A program made the position numbers and the translations under genes. A stretch of 64,000 nt of DNA from Paragorgia papillata (lineage: Eukaryota; Cnidaria; Anthozoa; Scleralcyonacea; Coralliidae), in NCBI GenBank assembly GCA_035771165.1, contig JAWNZC010000237.1, positions 876,501-940,500 on the forward strand. Reading direction: 5' to 3'. The notes under the pieces were generated by a model. It had not been told where the DNA came from, did not search any database, and worked only from the letters and a program-made list of their open reading frames with translations. Positions 22,401 to 32,800 of the stretch are shown here, piece after piece (within the stretch, counting starts at the first letter, position 1; each line of letters starts with the position of its first letter).

Positions 22401-23744
22401 CACCTTCAAGACCTAACAATTTCAAGTGACCCCCCCTGAAAATAACTATATTTTTTTGCAAGTATGGTGATCACATCCCCACACCAAAAAGGAGTGAAAT
22501 ATGTATAGGCCAGGGTGCATTCCATGCAAGACTGCAAGTCTCACACTGGAGATTGGCGACGAGGCTCAGAGCTTTACGCCAATGCTACCAATTATTTTTT
22601 ATCAGATGTTTTGGTACGCCATGCACATTTGAAAATAATAAGTAATAATATGCAAAATAATAAGAAAATAATACGCCAAAAGAGGCAAAGTGCTGGTCAC
22701 ATTTGTTTGCACGCCAAGAAGCTGACTGAACAAGTGCGTACGACAATACGCCAAGATATCAAATTTTGGGTCCACACTGGAGATATCTGGTGTAGCATAC
22801 ACGGAATGCACTGTGTTCATGGTGTATAGGAGTATAGCAAAATAGTCTATGGCTGTTGATACTGATCAGTGTTAAAGTGCTTATAAAACCAAATATGATA
22901 TTACTGCAATGCCAAAATATTTTTTGATTTGAACTTTTAATTTTGTTATATTGAGGTTTGTATTTCCAAAATGGTGATGAGGATGACGTCTATGTTGGCA
23001 TAATTTGCATACGCAGTGTTTCGTTACAGCAGAAATATTACCCAATTCACATGTTAATGGAATACTTGAATAGTATATTCGATATTTTATCATTTTTTTC
23101 TTTAAAATCTTCAAGCGGTTTATCATAAGAAAAGAAGAAAAAAAACACACAACAAATGCCTACATTGACGTCATCCTCATAATCCTCACTACCACTTTGG
23201 AAATACAAACCTCAATATAACAACAAATAAAAGTTCAAATCAAAAAATATTTTGGCATTCAACTATTCACATTACATAGAATCCATATCAGTAATATCTT
23301 ATTTGAGGTTATAGGCACTTTAAACTGTACCGTAAATCTATTAAGACCTTGTCTAAACTGACATGTAGTAGTATACAAATAACATATACAATTGGATAGC
23401 AGCTAAGTGGCAGCTTCTGAACTGATCATCCTTTTGTGAATTTTAGGAAGATCCGAAGATAAGTCTTCGATTGTTTAATAAACCAGTATGGCGTCAAAAA
23501 GTTTTTCGGCAATTAAGCTTGAACAGTTGAACCAGTCGAACCGACGAACCAGTGGCCAGTGCAAGTGAATTTATATTCTCTCGTAAACACGGCAACGCCG
23601 TTACTGAATGAGTTAACAATGATTAGAATAGAAATTAAGTTAATTACATGTTACCTGAATGCGAAAATTCACATGCTCTTGAGCAAAAACAATCAGATAT
23701 TTCTGACTAAAATCTGTCACATTTTGATTTTCCCTCGTCGCCAT
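7404..23744 (-). CDS. TRMT11: TRMT11, tRNA (guanine10-N2)-methyltransferase catalytic subunit (partial, 3' end missing)
   Basis: Exons on the minus strand, in order, are 23744-23655, 19986-19915, 19217-19144, 16277-16196, 15395-15303, [one not found], 11075-10962, 10216-10174 and 7484-7404. All have GT-AG sites, and the phases agree at every junction I could test. The start ATG at 23744 gives a 30-codon first exon ending FAQEHVNFRIQ, as in the family (human FAQEHLEFRLP). Later landmarks are NPFFVLEL and SILKLFGSG in the THUMP-containing N-terminal region, then GQRHLIKKYSLKTRHFIGNTS and the SAM-binding motif I YDPFVGTG, then HYGAYCIGSDID. The known partner is TRMT112, and the complex forms m2G at tRNA position 10 in the cytosol. 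The exon expected between 11076 and 15302 (about 45 residues, ending near YFGRW in human) was not found. The part carrying the catalytic DPPY motif is absent, so the gene runs past 7404, probably off the left edge. It is head to head with EXOSC6. Confidence 0.9.
7694..8178. mobile_element. Long-TIR TTAA-flanked element, K family, copy 2
   Basis: The 485-bp near-palindrome starts AGTGCC and ends GGCACT, with TTGA at 7690-7693 on the left and TTAA at 8179-8182 on the right. The arms share ATATCTCAAGAATGAAGC and a TTTGCATATCAAAC-type block with other copies. Confidence 0.7.
8318..8901. mobile_element. Tigger/pogo-like MITE interrupted by a LINE
   Basis: The termini are CAGTAGAACCTCG and the inverse of CGGGGTTCCACTG, flanked by TA (8316-8317 and 8902-8903). 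Repeated TATCTCGAAC words fill the arms, typical of pogo-type short elements. The middle is occupied by a LINE 3' end. Confidence 0.7.
8386..8740 (+). pseudogene. 5'-truncated non-LTR retrotransposon (LINE) 3' end
   Basis: The plus strand reads a peptide with IPKPRTNYLKKSFGYSGA, LWNSLPIELRKA and DFKSG, ending in TAA at about 8560. This is the typical C-terminal tail of jockey/CR1/L2-type LINE polyproteins. A short 3' UTR follows, ending in a (TTATC)n tail at 8717-8740, the mark of target-primed insertion. Confidence 0.7.
9069..9285 (-). mobile_element. 5S-rRNA-derived SINE, near full length
   Basis: The minus strand reads CAGTTGGACGGGGTTATAGT then ATTTGGATGGGTGAC and CTGGGAATA, matching the 3' half of 5S rRNA (GGTTAGTACTTGGATGGGTGAC-like). 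A conserved tail with CCGGGTTCTCCGG and AAAATCAACACC follows. Further copies are at 16423, 27951, 31160 and 45690. Confidence 0.7.
9286..10017. other. Intronic spacer, no exon seen
   Basis: This lies in the TRMT11 intron between 10174 and 7484. It contains the repeat word GATAGAGCAAAGTGAAAAGG at about 9308 and nothing else I can name. Confidence 0.3.
10018..10112 (-). repeat. Repeat arm with the best hammerhead-like core
   Basis: The minus strand between 10099 and 10076 reads CTGATGA, then AAG-ACTCCG-CTT (a 3-bp stem with a 6-base loop), then GAAAC. This matches the CUGANGA / stem II / GAAA order of hammerhead ribozymes. The downstream family words TTTACC and CTCTATCTAAA follow. Confidence 0.5.
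10262..10912. repeat. 15-bp minisatellite filling a TRMT11 intron
   Basis: There are about 43 units of TGGTACTTTGTGAAA and variants (TGCAAA, TGAACTGG). The unit length is a multiple of three, so ORFs stay open on both strands; these are not genes. The array takes up 651 of the 745 intron bases between exons at 10216 and 10962. Confidence 0.95.
11128..12253. mobile_element. 1.1-kb foldback element with ~85-bp TIRs
   Basis: The left end 11128-11215 is the inverse of 12167-12253; both contain ACAATGGACACTCCGAAAAG and CAACGTTTCGAC. Inside are further hairpins: 11613-11660 with 11668-11712, 11722-11780 with 11800-11860, and a CTCGGCTTCGCCTCGTG hairpin near 12030. The ends carry a variant CTGATGTT/GTCGAAACGTTG core. 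Confidence 0.65.
12291..12640. mobile_element. TA-flanked MITE with ~100-bp TIRs
   Basis: The ends begin GGAAAAAGTTATGAAA and finish with its inverse. TA flanks at 12289-12290 and 12641-12642. The arms share CTAGTTCCTTGCA. Confidence 0.7.
12641..13554. other. Non-coding intronic stretch
   Basis: A short open frame at 12657-12902 follows TTAAGGTGGCTCG, which looks like one end of a TTAA-type transposon. I found no partner end and no domain. The segment 13430-13540 is the inverse of about 14640-14730, so an old element of about 1.2 kb spans the next MITE. Confidence 0.3.
13555..14144. mobile_element. TA-flanked MITE carrying a GAAAGTAACCGCC minisatellite
   Basis: The termini are CCGTAAAGTTCCGAAAGTA and the inverse with one change, with TA on both sides (13553-13554, 14145-14146). 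Tandem GAAAGTAACCGCCCCCC units lie at 13566-13690. It is nested in a larger inverted repeat. Confidence 0.75.
14244..14555. repeat. P-family repeat (ATTGGTCAATTACCGTGTTT), copy 1
   Basis: It starts TAAAATAGGTTGCGTC and contains CACGCTGTGATTGGTCA, then two inverted GTGTTTATATARSCTGATGC blocks around an ACGGCTCGGG hairpin, ending near GGCCATTTTCTATTTC. Related copies lie at 56485 and 58689. Confidence 0.55.
15015..15260. repeat. Dispersed repeat, inverse of 51200-51460
   Basis: Shared words include CTTACGGACTATTTAGTC, AAGTTTGCGTCATGG and ATTACCCGCTTAATT-type ends. The two copies are in opposite orientation. No ORF is present. Confidence 0.55.
15503..15743. mobile_element. PIF/Harbinger-like MITE, TTA target duplication
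   Basis: The ends are GGCCTTGTCCACACGTATCC and the inverse of GGATACGTGAGGACGGGG, with TTA at 15500-15502 and 15744-15746. The host sequence around it is duplicated, without the insert, at about 16115-16185. Confidence 0.7.
15776..16080. repeat. Tandem repeats: 18-bp array then pentamers
   Basis: Units of ACCCACACATCCCCCACG run at 15776-15932. A GACTCGACTC palindrome follows, then a fragment of the CGGCAGTATATC repeat family, then TTTAG, TCCAC and CTCTA pentamer runs. Confidence 0.85.
16423..16515 (-). mobile_element. SINE tail fragment
   Basis: The inverse strand carries the tail of the 5S-derived SINE (CACATGAGT ... CCGGAGAACCCGG on plus). The 5S head is absent. Confidence 0.55.
16925..17122 (-). 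pseudogene. Penelope-like or related reverse-transcriptase fragment
   Basis: The minus strand reads NLRVVFRP, LSRFFTFKDRIP and CNDKL. This resembles the stretch after the RT domain of Penelope-like and some other non-LTR elements (V-F-R-x...L-x-x-F-F-x-x-K-D-x-I-P). It is a fragment with no start and lies in a TRMT11 intron. Confidence 0.45.
17235..17399. mobile_element. Half of a K-family element
   Basis: It has one arm only (ACCTGACGTCAGAGACC ... ATTGCCCT), ending at the TTAA (17400-17403) that also borders the next element. This suggests one copy inserted at, or recombined with, the terminal TTAA of another. Confidence 0.55.
17404..17892. mobile_element. Long-TIR TTAA-flanked element, K family, copy 3
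   Basis: The ends AGGGCATATGACTCGAG and its inverse are flanked by TTAA at 17400-17403 and 17893-17896. The arms of about 200 bp share CATTTGCATATCAAAC and GAACGAAGC-type blocks with other copies. Confidence 0.8.
17992..18413. mobile_element. MITE with TTATTATATGGC ends
   Basis: TTATTATATGGCTGGGTTTG at the left pairs with the inverse at 18390-18413. The interior has the palindromic words GTCATTACGCC and GGCATTACGTCC. Confidence 0.55.
18411..18565. repeat. Hairpin repeat GGCTTATTAACC
   Basis: The left arm AAGGCTTATTAACCTCG and right arm CGGTTAATAAGCCTT enclose a second pair (GGGAAAGTATTTGCC and its inverse) around CTCCGTCGCTCGG. Confidence 0.55.
18590..18810. mobile_element. 221-bp MITE
   Basis: The ends are GCCCTAATCAAACGAGAACG and the inverse (one base fewer), about 45 bp each. 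They are flanked by TTAA/TTTA-like bases, so the target duplication is ambiguous. Confidence 0.65.
19370..19745. repeat. Diverged P-like palindromic repeat
   Basis: GTGTTTCTATAACTTTATGG and inverse copies recur three times around a CTGCGGGCTCG hairpin. The ATTGGTTGAAAGCCGTGTTT start resembles the P family. Confidence 0.45.
20092..20790. other. Intronic stretch, unassigned open frame
   Basis: An open frame (20285-20656) with no recognised domain lies inside TRMT11 intron 1. It may be a retroelement scrap; I cannot assign it. Confidence 0.2.
20791..21277. mobile_element. GTTGTTCA-rich palindromic MITE, copy 2
   Basis: It has the same interior as 3447-3930 in the opposite orientation. The ends are degraded (CACGCGCAATTTTAATC on the left, TTTTTACGCTTG-TA on the right), so this is the oldest-looking copy. 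Confidence 0.75.
21588..22080. repeat. ~31-bp minisatellite in TRMT11 intron 1
   Basis: About 15 units contain GCCAGTGACAAGCTTG and AATAAAATTTGCAAG. The minus-strand ORFs over it are repeat artefacts. Confidence 0.9.
22876..23319. mobile_element. Long-TIR TTAA-flanked element, K family, copy 4
   Basis: It starts AGTGCTTATAAAACC and ends with an inverse-type GGTTATAGGCACT. TTAA is at 22872-22875 and 23320-23323. The arms share GAGGTTTGTATTTCCAAA. Confidence 0.75.
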
Positions 23745-23894
23745 TAAACCACTTGTTTGTGGGCTCACACGTTTAGTGGTACCCATCTTGTTACTTCATG
23801 TAAGAGCTACATAATGGTTTACATGCTGGTTGAGAATTGCATTTGAAGTCAACTTTTTGTCATTAATTTTATGGTTTTATTTAATCTTTAAATT
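23745..23894. promoter_or_regulatory. Bidirectional promoter region between TRMT11 and EXOSC6
   Basis: Only 150 bp separate the two divergent start codons (TRMT11 ATG at 23744 on minus, EXOSC6 ATG at 23895 on plus). The spacer must therefore hold both 5' UTRs and the shared promoter. I see no clear TATA box and no repeat insertion in it. Assigning promoter function is an inference from geometry. Confidence 0.65.
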
Positions 23895-26800
23895 ATGCCT
23901 GTTGATCATCGTCGAATTTGTGGTCCCCAGGACGAGACACAGCCTCCTCTGGACAAGAAAAAACAAAAACAGGAAAGGAAAAAACATGTATGTATGGAAC
24001 TGTACTGGAAATACATCGTTGAAACCCCTGCCCCTGGGAATGGGGGGTGGTGGGGTGGTAGCATTCACTTGTGTATACGTGAAATACAGTGAACGCACAG
24101 ACGTGGAATAGTAAATTCAACAGAAGCCCAACTTACCATACTTGAAAACTTGTCCATTTTTTCAAAATATCAACTCAATAATAAGTCAACAATTATTAAA
24201 GTTCCTGGTAAGTTTTTCTGGCTCGCATTCCAATGGTCAAAGCTTAGGGTGAAACTTACCGGGATGGCATATCACTGATAGTTATGTTTAAGATCACCGG
24301 GATGGCAAGTGGTGGGAATGCAATGATGACCAGCAGGATTTTTTTAAAGAGGGGGTTGATACCTCTAGGGGGGTCCAGGGGTATGCTCTCCCAGAAATTT
24401 TTTGATTTCTGATACCCTGAAATGCTATTTCCTGCATTTTGGGGACAATATTAGGATCAGAAATAGTGATTTTTATACGCTATATTATACACTAAACACA
24501 ATTTATATATTATATATAATATAATATACCGTTCAAAGAATACATATATAATAGGCCAAGGGGGGTTGCAACCCCCATAACCCCCCTTGGATCTGCCACT
24601 GACCAGGGCCACTGAGAGAAATTGTGGGGCTGGGGCAAATTAATTATCAATTTGGGGCCTGTGGCGATGTCATATGGGTCGACTGGGGGCCCCTGATGTG
24701 TCACACATCATAGGGTCATGGCTACGTGTTCTCAATGGGTTGACTAAAAATGAAGTTAGTACTGTTACTGATCTTTATGCTTTCTGGGCCTCATGTTTTC
24801 TTTCGTCAAAAACTCAACATTAGGGGGCCCTTCTCAAGTTGGGGCCCTGGGTTGCTGGTTGCCCCCTAGCTCCCCCCCCCCCCCCCCCCCCCTCGGTGAC
24901 CCTGATAATGATGATTGCGAATAGACCATTTACACGATGATGTATGATGGTGTTGGGTGACTACAACTACCACAATGCTTTGCCAGTTTCCTCTATTTAC
25001 AGTATTAGCACTAGGATGATTGGCAAAGCATTCTGGTACTAAGTTGTAGTTACGTACCGTAATACCATTGCACATCATTATATAAATGGCCTATTGACAT
25101 GCTGGGTGTACTGGGAGATGACAAATGCCAACTGGTAGAACTTACAGGTCTGCTGAGGATTGGTGTAAACTGTAATACCAAGAATTACGTTAGTATAGCA
25201 GAATATTTTATTTTATTGTAATACAGCTTTTAGTGGAAGGAAAAAGACAGGATGGAAGAAAATGTGATGAAATGCGAAAAGTTTGTAAGTAGCAAAATGG
25301 AAATACATGTAATTCTATCAGTACTTTTCAAAGCCTGGAATTACAAGAAATACTTGAAGTACTGTAATGTGTCAAAATGTTGGGTTATTAACCCAAATTC
25401 CCACCTAGCTGAGCCAAACAAAAAGGGCCCCTTCATTGTTTCACTCTATAATATTACTGTACCAGATAATTTTACTTGTCAAAGGGAGAACCTTCAGACA
25501 TCCTAGGTAGCAATAGGTACAAAATACTAGACGTACAGATTAACCCATGCATTCCTGCCTGAGGCAGCCAAAAATGGTTCCTTTGTTGTTTTACTCTGTG
25601 ACTCTGTCTAATGCCAGATGATTTTACTTGTCAAAAGGAGGACCCTCAGAGATCCTTAAGGCAGCAATGGGTTAACTTACCCATTGTTGCCTAGTAGGCA
25701 ATGATGAGTAAAACCATCTGGATTTCGACCCAGTGATTTTACAGAGGGTGGAAAACTAGAGAACCCAGTATTAATCAGCTTTGTTTTAGGGAACATTCTA
25801 TTTTTCTTCATTTATTCTAGTTGTACGTCCTGATGCTGTCAATCAAGCCAAAGGTTCAGCATATATTGAGATGGGGAAAACAAAAATTATCTGTTCTGTG
25901 TAAGAGTTGATTTTTGTACACTTTTTATCCCTTTGACTCCTGAACCAGTCAGTTTGTTATTTTACTCTGTCTAACACCAGATGATTTTTTACTCATCAAG
26001 TGAGAATGGCCTCTAGTAGTCAACAAGTTAACCCACTCTTGCCTGAGTTGACCAAAAATAGCCCGTGTACAGCCTAAATATACACCATAGAATTAGTAGA
26101 TATAAAATGCGTGCTTGGTTATGTAACAGAGGTCAATTTTTACAACAATTTTGCCCTTATAAATCCAACATACTGGATTTATCTAATTCAGTCAGTGAAA
26201 ACTCGCACGATAGCTTGTTGACCCCCCATAGACTTTCTCAAAGTCCTTTTCAAATATTTTTGACCTTTCGGTTCCTCATTGAAAAGGACTTTTCCCACCT
26301 GCAGCGCGCCAAAATTCACCGGTGAATTTTTCGACCGGTGACGTAATTTGGGAAGTAATTATATTCAGGCTAAATTGCTATGCAAGTGCTATCTTTGGAA
26401 GTTGGAGTTAAACAGACTCTTGAAAACGTTTTAGTAGGGGTAGAACCACTTTCCATTGCATGTATGACAACCCGAAACACGTCAAAACAGGGCGATGTAC
26501 ATTTCAGCGATTTCCCGCCAGAATATTTAATTAGATTCAAAAACCTGCAAGCGAAACAAGTCCGCCTCTTTCCTCCCGCTTTTCCGCTCGCCCGCAAAAA
26601 AACTAGCGCTTAGAGGCGGACTTGGAGCAAGTCTAACCCCCCACTGAGCTTCTGAGAAGTAGATTTTGATTGTCCAAATCAATCGTGAGATCAAATAATG
26701 TATTATGAATCATATGAGTATTAAACCATTCAGAATCTACTTCTCAGATCTGAGAATTAAGCTCAGCGGGGGATCAACAGCTATTGTGCGAATTTTCACA

Positions 26801-29800
26801 GACTGAATTACAGGTTTATATTCAGGCTGTAGCTACACAGGCTAGCCAAAAACAGCCCCTTTAAGGGGTATTGGCAATAAAAATTAAGTTTGTCTCATTT
26901 GAAAGAACTCGTCAAATGGTATAAGAAGACCTTTTACAATTTTTCCGTATCTGTTTTGGTTTTGGAAATATTTCGACCAAAGACAGCGTGCTGTCCGCCA
27001 TCTTGTTGTAATATTGGGTCTAATTAACTAGGAAATTGGTCACGTCACAACCAGGGTAAACCTGATGAAACTACTCCGTGGGTGACCAAATTTCCACGGA
27101 AGGCTTTTTAAATGTTGTGGGTCAATTTAAAATGGAAATAGCGCAACAAAATCAAGTTTCTAGCTCATAATGTCATAAGGTTGGCAAGATAAAAATTTCA
27201 CTTTACCCTGGTTATGATGTCACCTGCATATCGAAAGTTAATTCCAAGATGGTGGACAGCAGGCTGTCTTTGGTCCAAATATTTCCAAAACCAAAACAGA
27301 TACGAGAAAATTGTAAAAGGTCTTCTTATACTGAACCATTTGATGAGTTCTTTCAAATGAGACAAACTTAATTTTTATTGCCAATACCCTTTAATCTTTT
27401 TTACTCTCTGAATCTGTCTAATGCCAGACGATTTTACTCATCAAAGGAAGAACCCTCAAATATCCTACCTAGTTTTCAACCCTGAGTAAAATCGTCTGGC
27501 ATTAGCCAGAGTAAAATACTAAAAGCCATGACAGTAAGGAAATGGTTAACTTCTGCCCTCTTATAAATAATAATTTAGTTTTAATTTTCGATTTTTAAGT
27601 TATGGGCCAAGAGAATCATTGAGAAGACAAGAATTTAGAATGAAGGTACAGTATGAATGAAATTAACTATTAAGTAAATAACTATCAGGGGCGTCATGGC
27701 CGGGGGGGCATGCCCCCCTAATGTTGGAAAGTGTTGGAAACGTAGAAACGTTGTGGTTTTGTCGGAATAAATTTGGACATGGTAAACAAAAGACGCAAAA
27801 CAAAACAGTGATGCGGATGTTTTACTTATGCTTGTTCTTTTTATTGAATATTTTGCAGTTAAATAATATTATTATTATTCTTTATTTAAGGAGGATAAGT
27901 TTTTCAGCAGAGCTGGTCAGGGTCCTCCATTTACAGCTAAGACCTATAGGTGTTGATTTTACGGAGGGAGGAAAACCAGAGAACCCGGCGAAAAACCCTT
28001 GAAGCGCATGAGAGACCAACTAAACTCTACTCACATGAGTCCCCACCCCGAGAACGGGGCTATGCCCAGATGGGCACCCATCCAAGTACTAACCCTGTCT
28101 AACCAGGCTTAACTATTGGTGAGAGACAGTGCCCTAATAGCACACCCCACCCGTGCTCCCCATATTATTTTGACTAATACAACAATAATTCATTGGAAAA
28201 CAGTGCAACTTGCAGTGCCTATAGCGGCACTTTATATTCCGCATGCGAGTTATTTCGTTTGTTAGTTACATGTAGTTAGCTTTTTGTGCAGAGTCAATAG
28301 GCACATGCAGCACCACTCTGTAGGACAACGTCTGATATCTATGGCTTCTATGCTAGGTGTAAACCCGCATGCTAATTTGTTTTGGCTTGTGAGTTGTGAA
28401 TTTCCATGCATGTATCCTTCTAAAGCACAGGAGCCCAACTCTGATGCCTGTGATGGTCCTTCCTCTTTTTTTGTTTTATATTGAGCTTCTGACTGAAAAC
28501 CGAGGCCGCTTCAAAAATTGGAAAAATTGGGGGGTGGGTGGCTAGCCACTGTTGGAAAAAAATTTTGTTTGTCGGAAAAATTGTGCTCTTGAGTTGGCCA
28601 CGCGTTAAATCTCAGAGCCACGACGCCCCTGATAATTATGTGTTAAATTCTTATAAGGTCGTATAATTTGTAGACTTGGTATTATAGAGTGTATGATAAT
28701 TGTTAAATATATTATTTTATCAAGGGAAAATTGACTTGTGAAATGAAATATGCGCCGTTTTCATGTTGGAAAAGAAGATCTCCAATTAAGGTTAAATTAT
28801 TATAAATCATTTTTTAGCTAACTGACGTGTTAGTATGTTAGTCAAAATATGAACTAAATAAATTTATAAATCTGTTAATCTTGTTCAGGATGCTGAAGAA
28901 AAAGATCTTTCTAATATAATAACCCAAGCCCTTGAACCTGCAGTGATCATGGTAATGAAATTTTGTCAGACGTGACCTTTGTTTGTATTTTGACGAGCCT
29001 GCACAACTCGTAAAAATATACAGCGATACTACACACCGAAACGTCTAATGAGACATAAATATTATAAGAGATTACCCTACATTGTAAGACATTACGCTAC
29101 ATTGTAAGACATTACGCTACATTGTAAGACGTTACGCTACATTGTAAGACCTTACCCTACATTGTAAGACGTTACGTTACATTGTAAGACGTTACGCTAC
29201 ATTGTAAGACGTTACGCTACATTGTAAGACCTTACCCTACACTGTAAGACGTTACGTTACATTGTAAGACGTTACGTTATATTGTAAGATGTTACGTTAC
29301 ACTGTAAGACGTTACGCTACATTGTAAGAACTTTACCCTACATTGTAAGACGTTACGTTACATTGTAAGACGTTACGTTATATTGTAAGATGTTACGTTA
29401 CACTGTAAGACGTTACGCTACATTGTAAGACTTTACCCTATATTGTAAGACGATACGTTACATTGTAAGACCTTACGTTACGTTGTGAGATATTACGTTA
29501 CGTTGTGAGACCTTACGTTACTGTACGCTGCGAGATATTAGGTTACGTTGGGATACTAAGGTTTCGATCTGGTATTCAACTTAAAAAGATCTGGATCGAG
29601 GGAGCTACTGCATGAAATACTGCAAATCTCGAATCCTGTTAAAACAGGATTTAAATATTAAAATACAGAGCTACTCAAAAAAATCATCTTCCATTTTCTC
29701 TTTTTAGGAGAAATTTCCTAAGGCGCAGATTGATATTTATATTATGGTTTTGGAGAATGATGGAAATGGTACTTAATTACGTTTTGTTACGTTGTACGAA

Positions 29801-32800
29801 AATACTTGGTGGTGGTGGTGTCGTTGTTGCTGTTGGTGGTGCTGCTGGTGGTGGTGGTGGTGCAGTTGTTGGTGTTGCTGCTGTTGTTGGGTGCTCATTG
29901 TTGTTGATGTTGTTGGTGGTGTTGATGTTGTTGGTGTTGATGTTGTTGTTGTTGGTGTTGTTGTTGTTTGTGTTGGTGGTGGTGTTGATGTTGTTGTTGG
30001 TGGTGTTATCGTTGTTGGTGATGTTGTTGGTGATGTTGTTGTTGTTGGTGGTGGTGGTGGTGTTGATGTTGCTGCTGCTGTTGTTGATGGTGGTGATAGA
30101 GTTGGTGTTGGTAGTTGTTGTAGTACTGTAGGTAGGTGGTGGTGGTGTTGTCGTTGTAATGTTGTTGACTTGTTGTTGTTGGTGGTGGTGGTGTCAAAGC
30201 TTTTATTCCACTCAGCTAAAACTAGTGTGCATAGATATATGTGATATGCCATTCTCTCTCTTACAGTTCTTGCAGCAGCCATCAACTGTGCCACTGTTGC
30301 TTTGACAGATGCTGGTATTGAAATGTACGATCTCGTAACTGCTTGCTCCTTGGTAAGAATAAACAACTTCTCCTATAAACGATATTTCGTTACCCCAGAG
30401 GAAAAATATCGTCCCTCGAGAAACAATGCGTGAAAAATAAACATTAAGTTTACATTAGATGATGAAAGTATATTTTTCAATGTTTTGGGGAAATTTGCCA
30501 TTGCGCACCAAATTTTAGGGCTATATATCTCAAATTTTCAATCGAGAAAGCCAAATGGTTGCTGATTATGAAAATTTAAATTTAGTGAGAATTTATTTTA
30601 AACTTCCCTCGTCCATAACGAGTTCTCCACCATCGATTTTTCCACGGAATTGGCGCACAAAACTGATTTTTTAAATCTCGGGTTTTACTATAATTTTTTT
30701 CAAATTTTGTTACAATATTAGTTTTCCTATGAAATATTCTGTGTTAGCCAGTCACCATATGATTTTTCAATATTTTCTCGTTAAAAGTGAATTTTGGTCT
30801 TTTTGTCGTTTTAGTCAACGCAGATCTGAAAAGAATGCCGTGTATCTAAATAACCACTAAAAAGTATAAAACAAGCGCACACGGTTTTGTGCGATTACTA
30901 TTCCAGATTGAAAATATGGTATGCAGGAAAATTTTTAGTTAAACGGTAAATTTATTGTTTGAATTTTCCTGGAGTGTGTGTATTTTCGTTAACTTGTTAA
31001 AAACAGGAAAAGTTTGAAATGAATACTCATCCAATTTATATTTTCACGATCAGCAATTATTTGTCTTTCTTGACTGGAAATTTGAGATACATACCGCTAA
31101 AATTCGCTGAGCACTAGTCAATCTCCCAAAACATACCCTCGTCACAGCTTGTGCCACCCATGCCTAGACGACAGCGCGTTGCCTCTCACCACTGAAGTTA
31201 ATTCCGGTCGGATTGGGTTAGCACTTGGATAGGTGACCAACTTAACTTCATGTGAGTAGAGTTGTTGGGGCACTGGGGGCAGATGCCCCCCCCCCCCAAC
31301 TTTTTTCAAAATTGGAAAATGTGCCCTTTTTCTGAAATAAAAATGCCCTTTTTATAAATGTGGCATGTGGCGGTTAAGTTTTACTGCGGCATATTGTCTA
31401 TACTGAGAAGAATTAATGTCCCCTTTTCGTAGAAGTATGACATTGCTATTTGCTGTAGAAAACTGAGTGACTGTACCCTTGCCCGAGGGGTGACGTAAAA
31501 GAGTTATTTATAAAATATAATATAATTTAAGTTACCAGCACATTGGCGCTACTTGAAGTATTCTATTTCTAAAAGAAATGCCGCTGGCCAAGAAATTATG
31601 TTAAAAACAAAATGGTGGTGATCAAATGGACGTTAAGGCCTGGCCAAACGCTTTCAACATTTCATTCAACATCGTTCAACATTGTTGAATTCAACATGTT
31701 GGAAGCGTTTGGTCACCCCTTTGAATGATGTTGAACTTTGTTGAATGGTGTTGCATGATGTTGAACAAAATTTAAACATGTTCAAATTTTCGTTCAACAC
31801 GCGTTCAGCAACATTTCTATTGTTCTCAAAATGTTGAAAGGTGTTGAACGCATTTGGCCACATTTCATTCAACTTTGTTGAACAGAAACGTGCGCCATGT
31901 GGGATATTGTCGATTCCAGCTTTTGTGGTAGCCCGCGTTCAATTAATTGTTATTCATGAATGTTGAACGATGTTGAATTCATTTGGCCACTCATGCTTTC
32001 AACATTATTCAACATCGTTCAACAATGTTGAATGCGATGTTGAAAGCGTTTGGCCAGGCTTTTACAACCGTACAATTGCAACGTTTTAAATTATACAATT
32101 TTGATTTTGAAAATAACCAAGGTGCCCCTTTTTGGCACACACACACACACACACACTTTTCAGGTGCTTCCGCGGCCTCTGCCTGTGCGTCGAGGGGTTT
32201 TCTTCCTCCGCAAAATCAACACCATATCTCCGCTAAATACGGGAGAAAAACCCTCCGGGATCAGGGTAGGACTTTATAGACGGCCGGCCAACCTCGATAA
32301 AAGTGTCTCAAAAACACCGTTGATGGCATTTTTTGTTACAAGCAGGAAACCATTGGAATGGATGGGATTTCTGTGGAGTCATGCAAACTACGTTGGTGTT
32401 CTATTTTGAATGGCTCACTTCAGAATGCATCCAATCAGCGTGCGTGAAGTTATGATTAACCTAATTCGCATAACTCACAATCATAAACAAACAAGAAATA
32501 TGGCGTAAATACACCTAATATAACACTTCGAAGAAAAGCTACAACAACATAAGCTTGCAAAGAATCAGAAATTTATTAGATCTGGCAGCTACAGGAAAGT
32601 CTCATATTCGTAAATTACTTCGTTTTATTTTGATAATTTGCCGATACCGCCATGTATCTACTGTTATAAAGCTGAGCTTTTGCACTACAGTGTAGTGTTA
32701 CTTATATTGTTCCTTAGACATTTAACTCACCGGTTCTGGCGGTTCAACAGTGCTATTTTGTGATACACGAAAGGCAACCGGTCTAGTCATCTTGATCAAT

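Noticed and set aside
29730..30366. Long Val/Leu-rich and Thr/Pro-rich ORFs
   Set aside because: These are translations of a GTT/GGT microsatellite lying inside an EXOSC6 intron with verified flanking exons.
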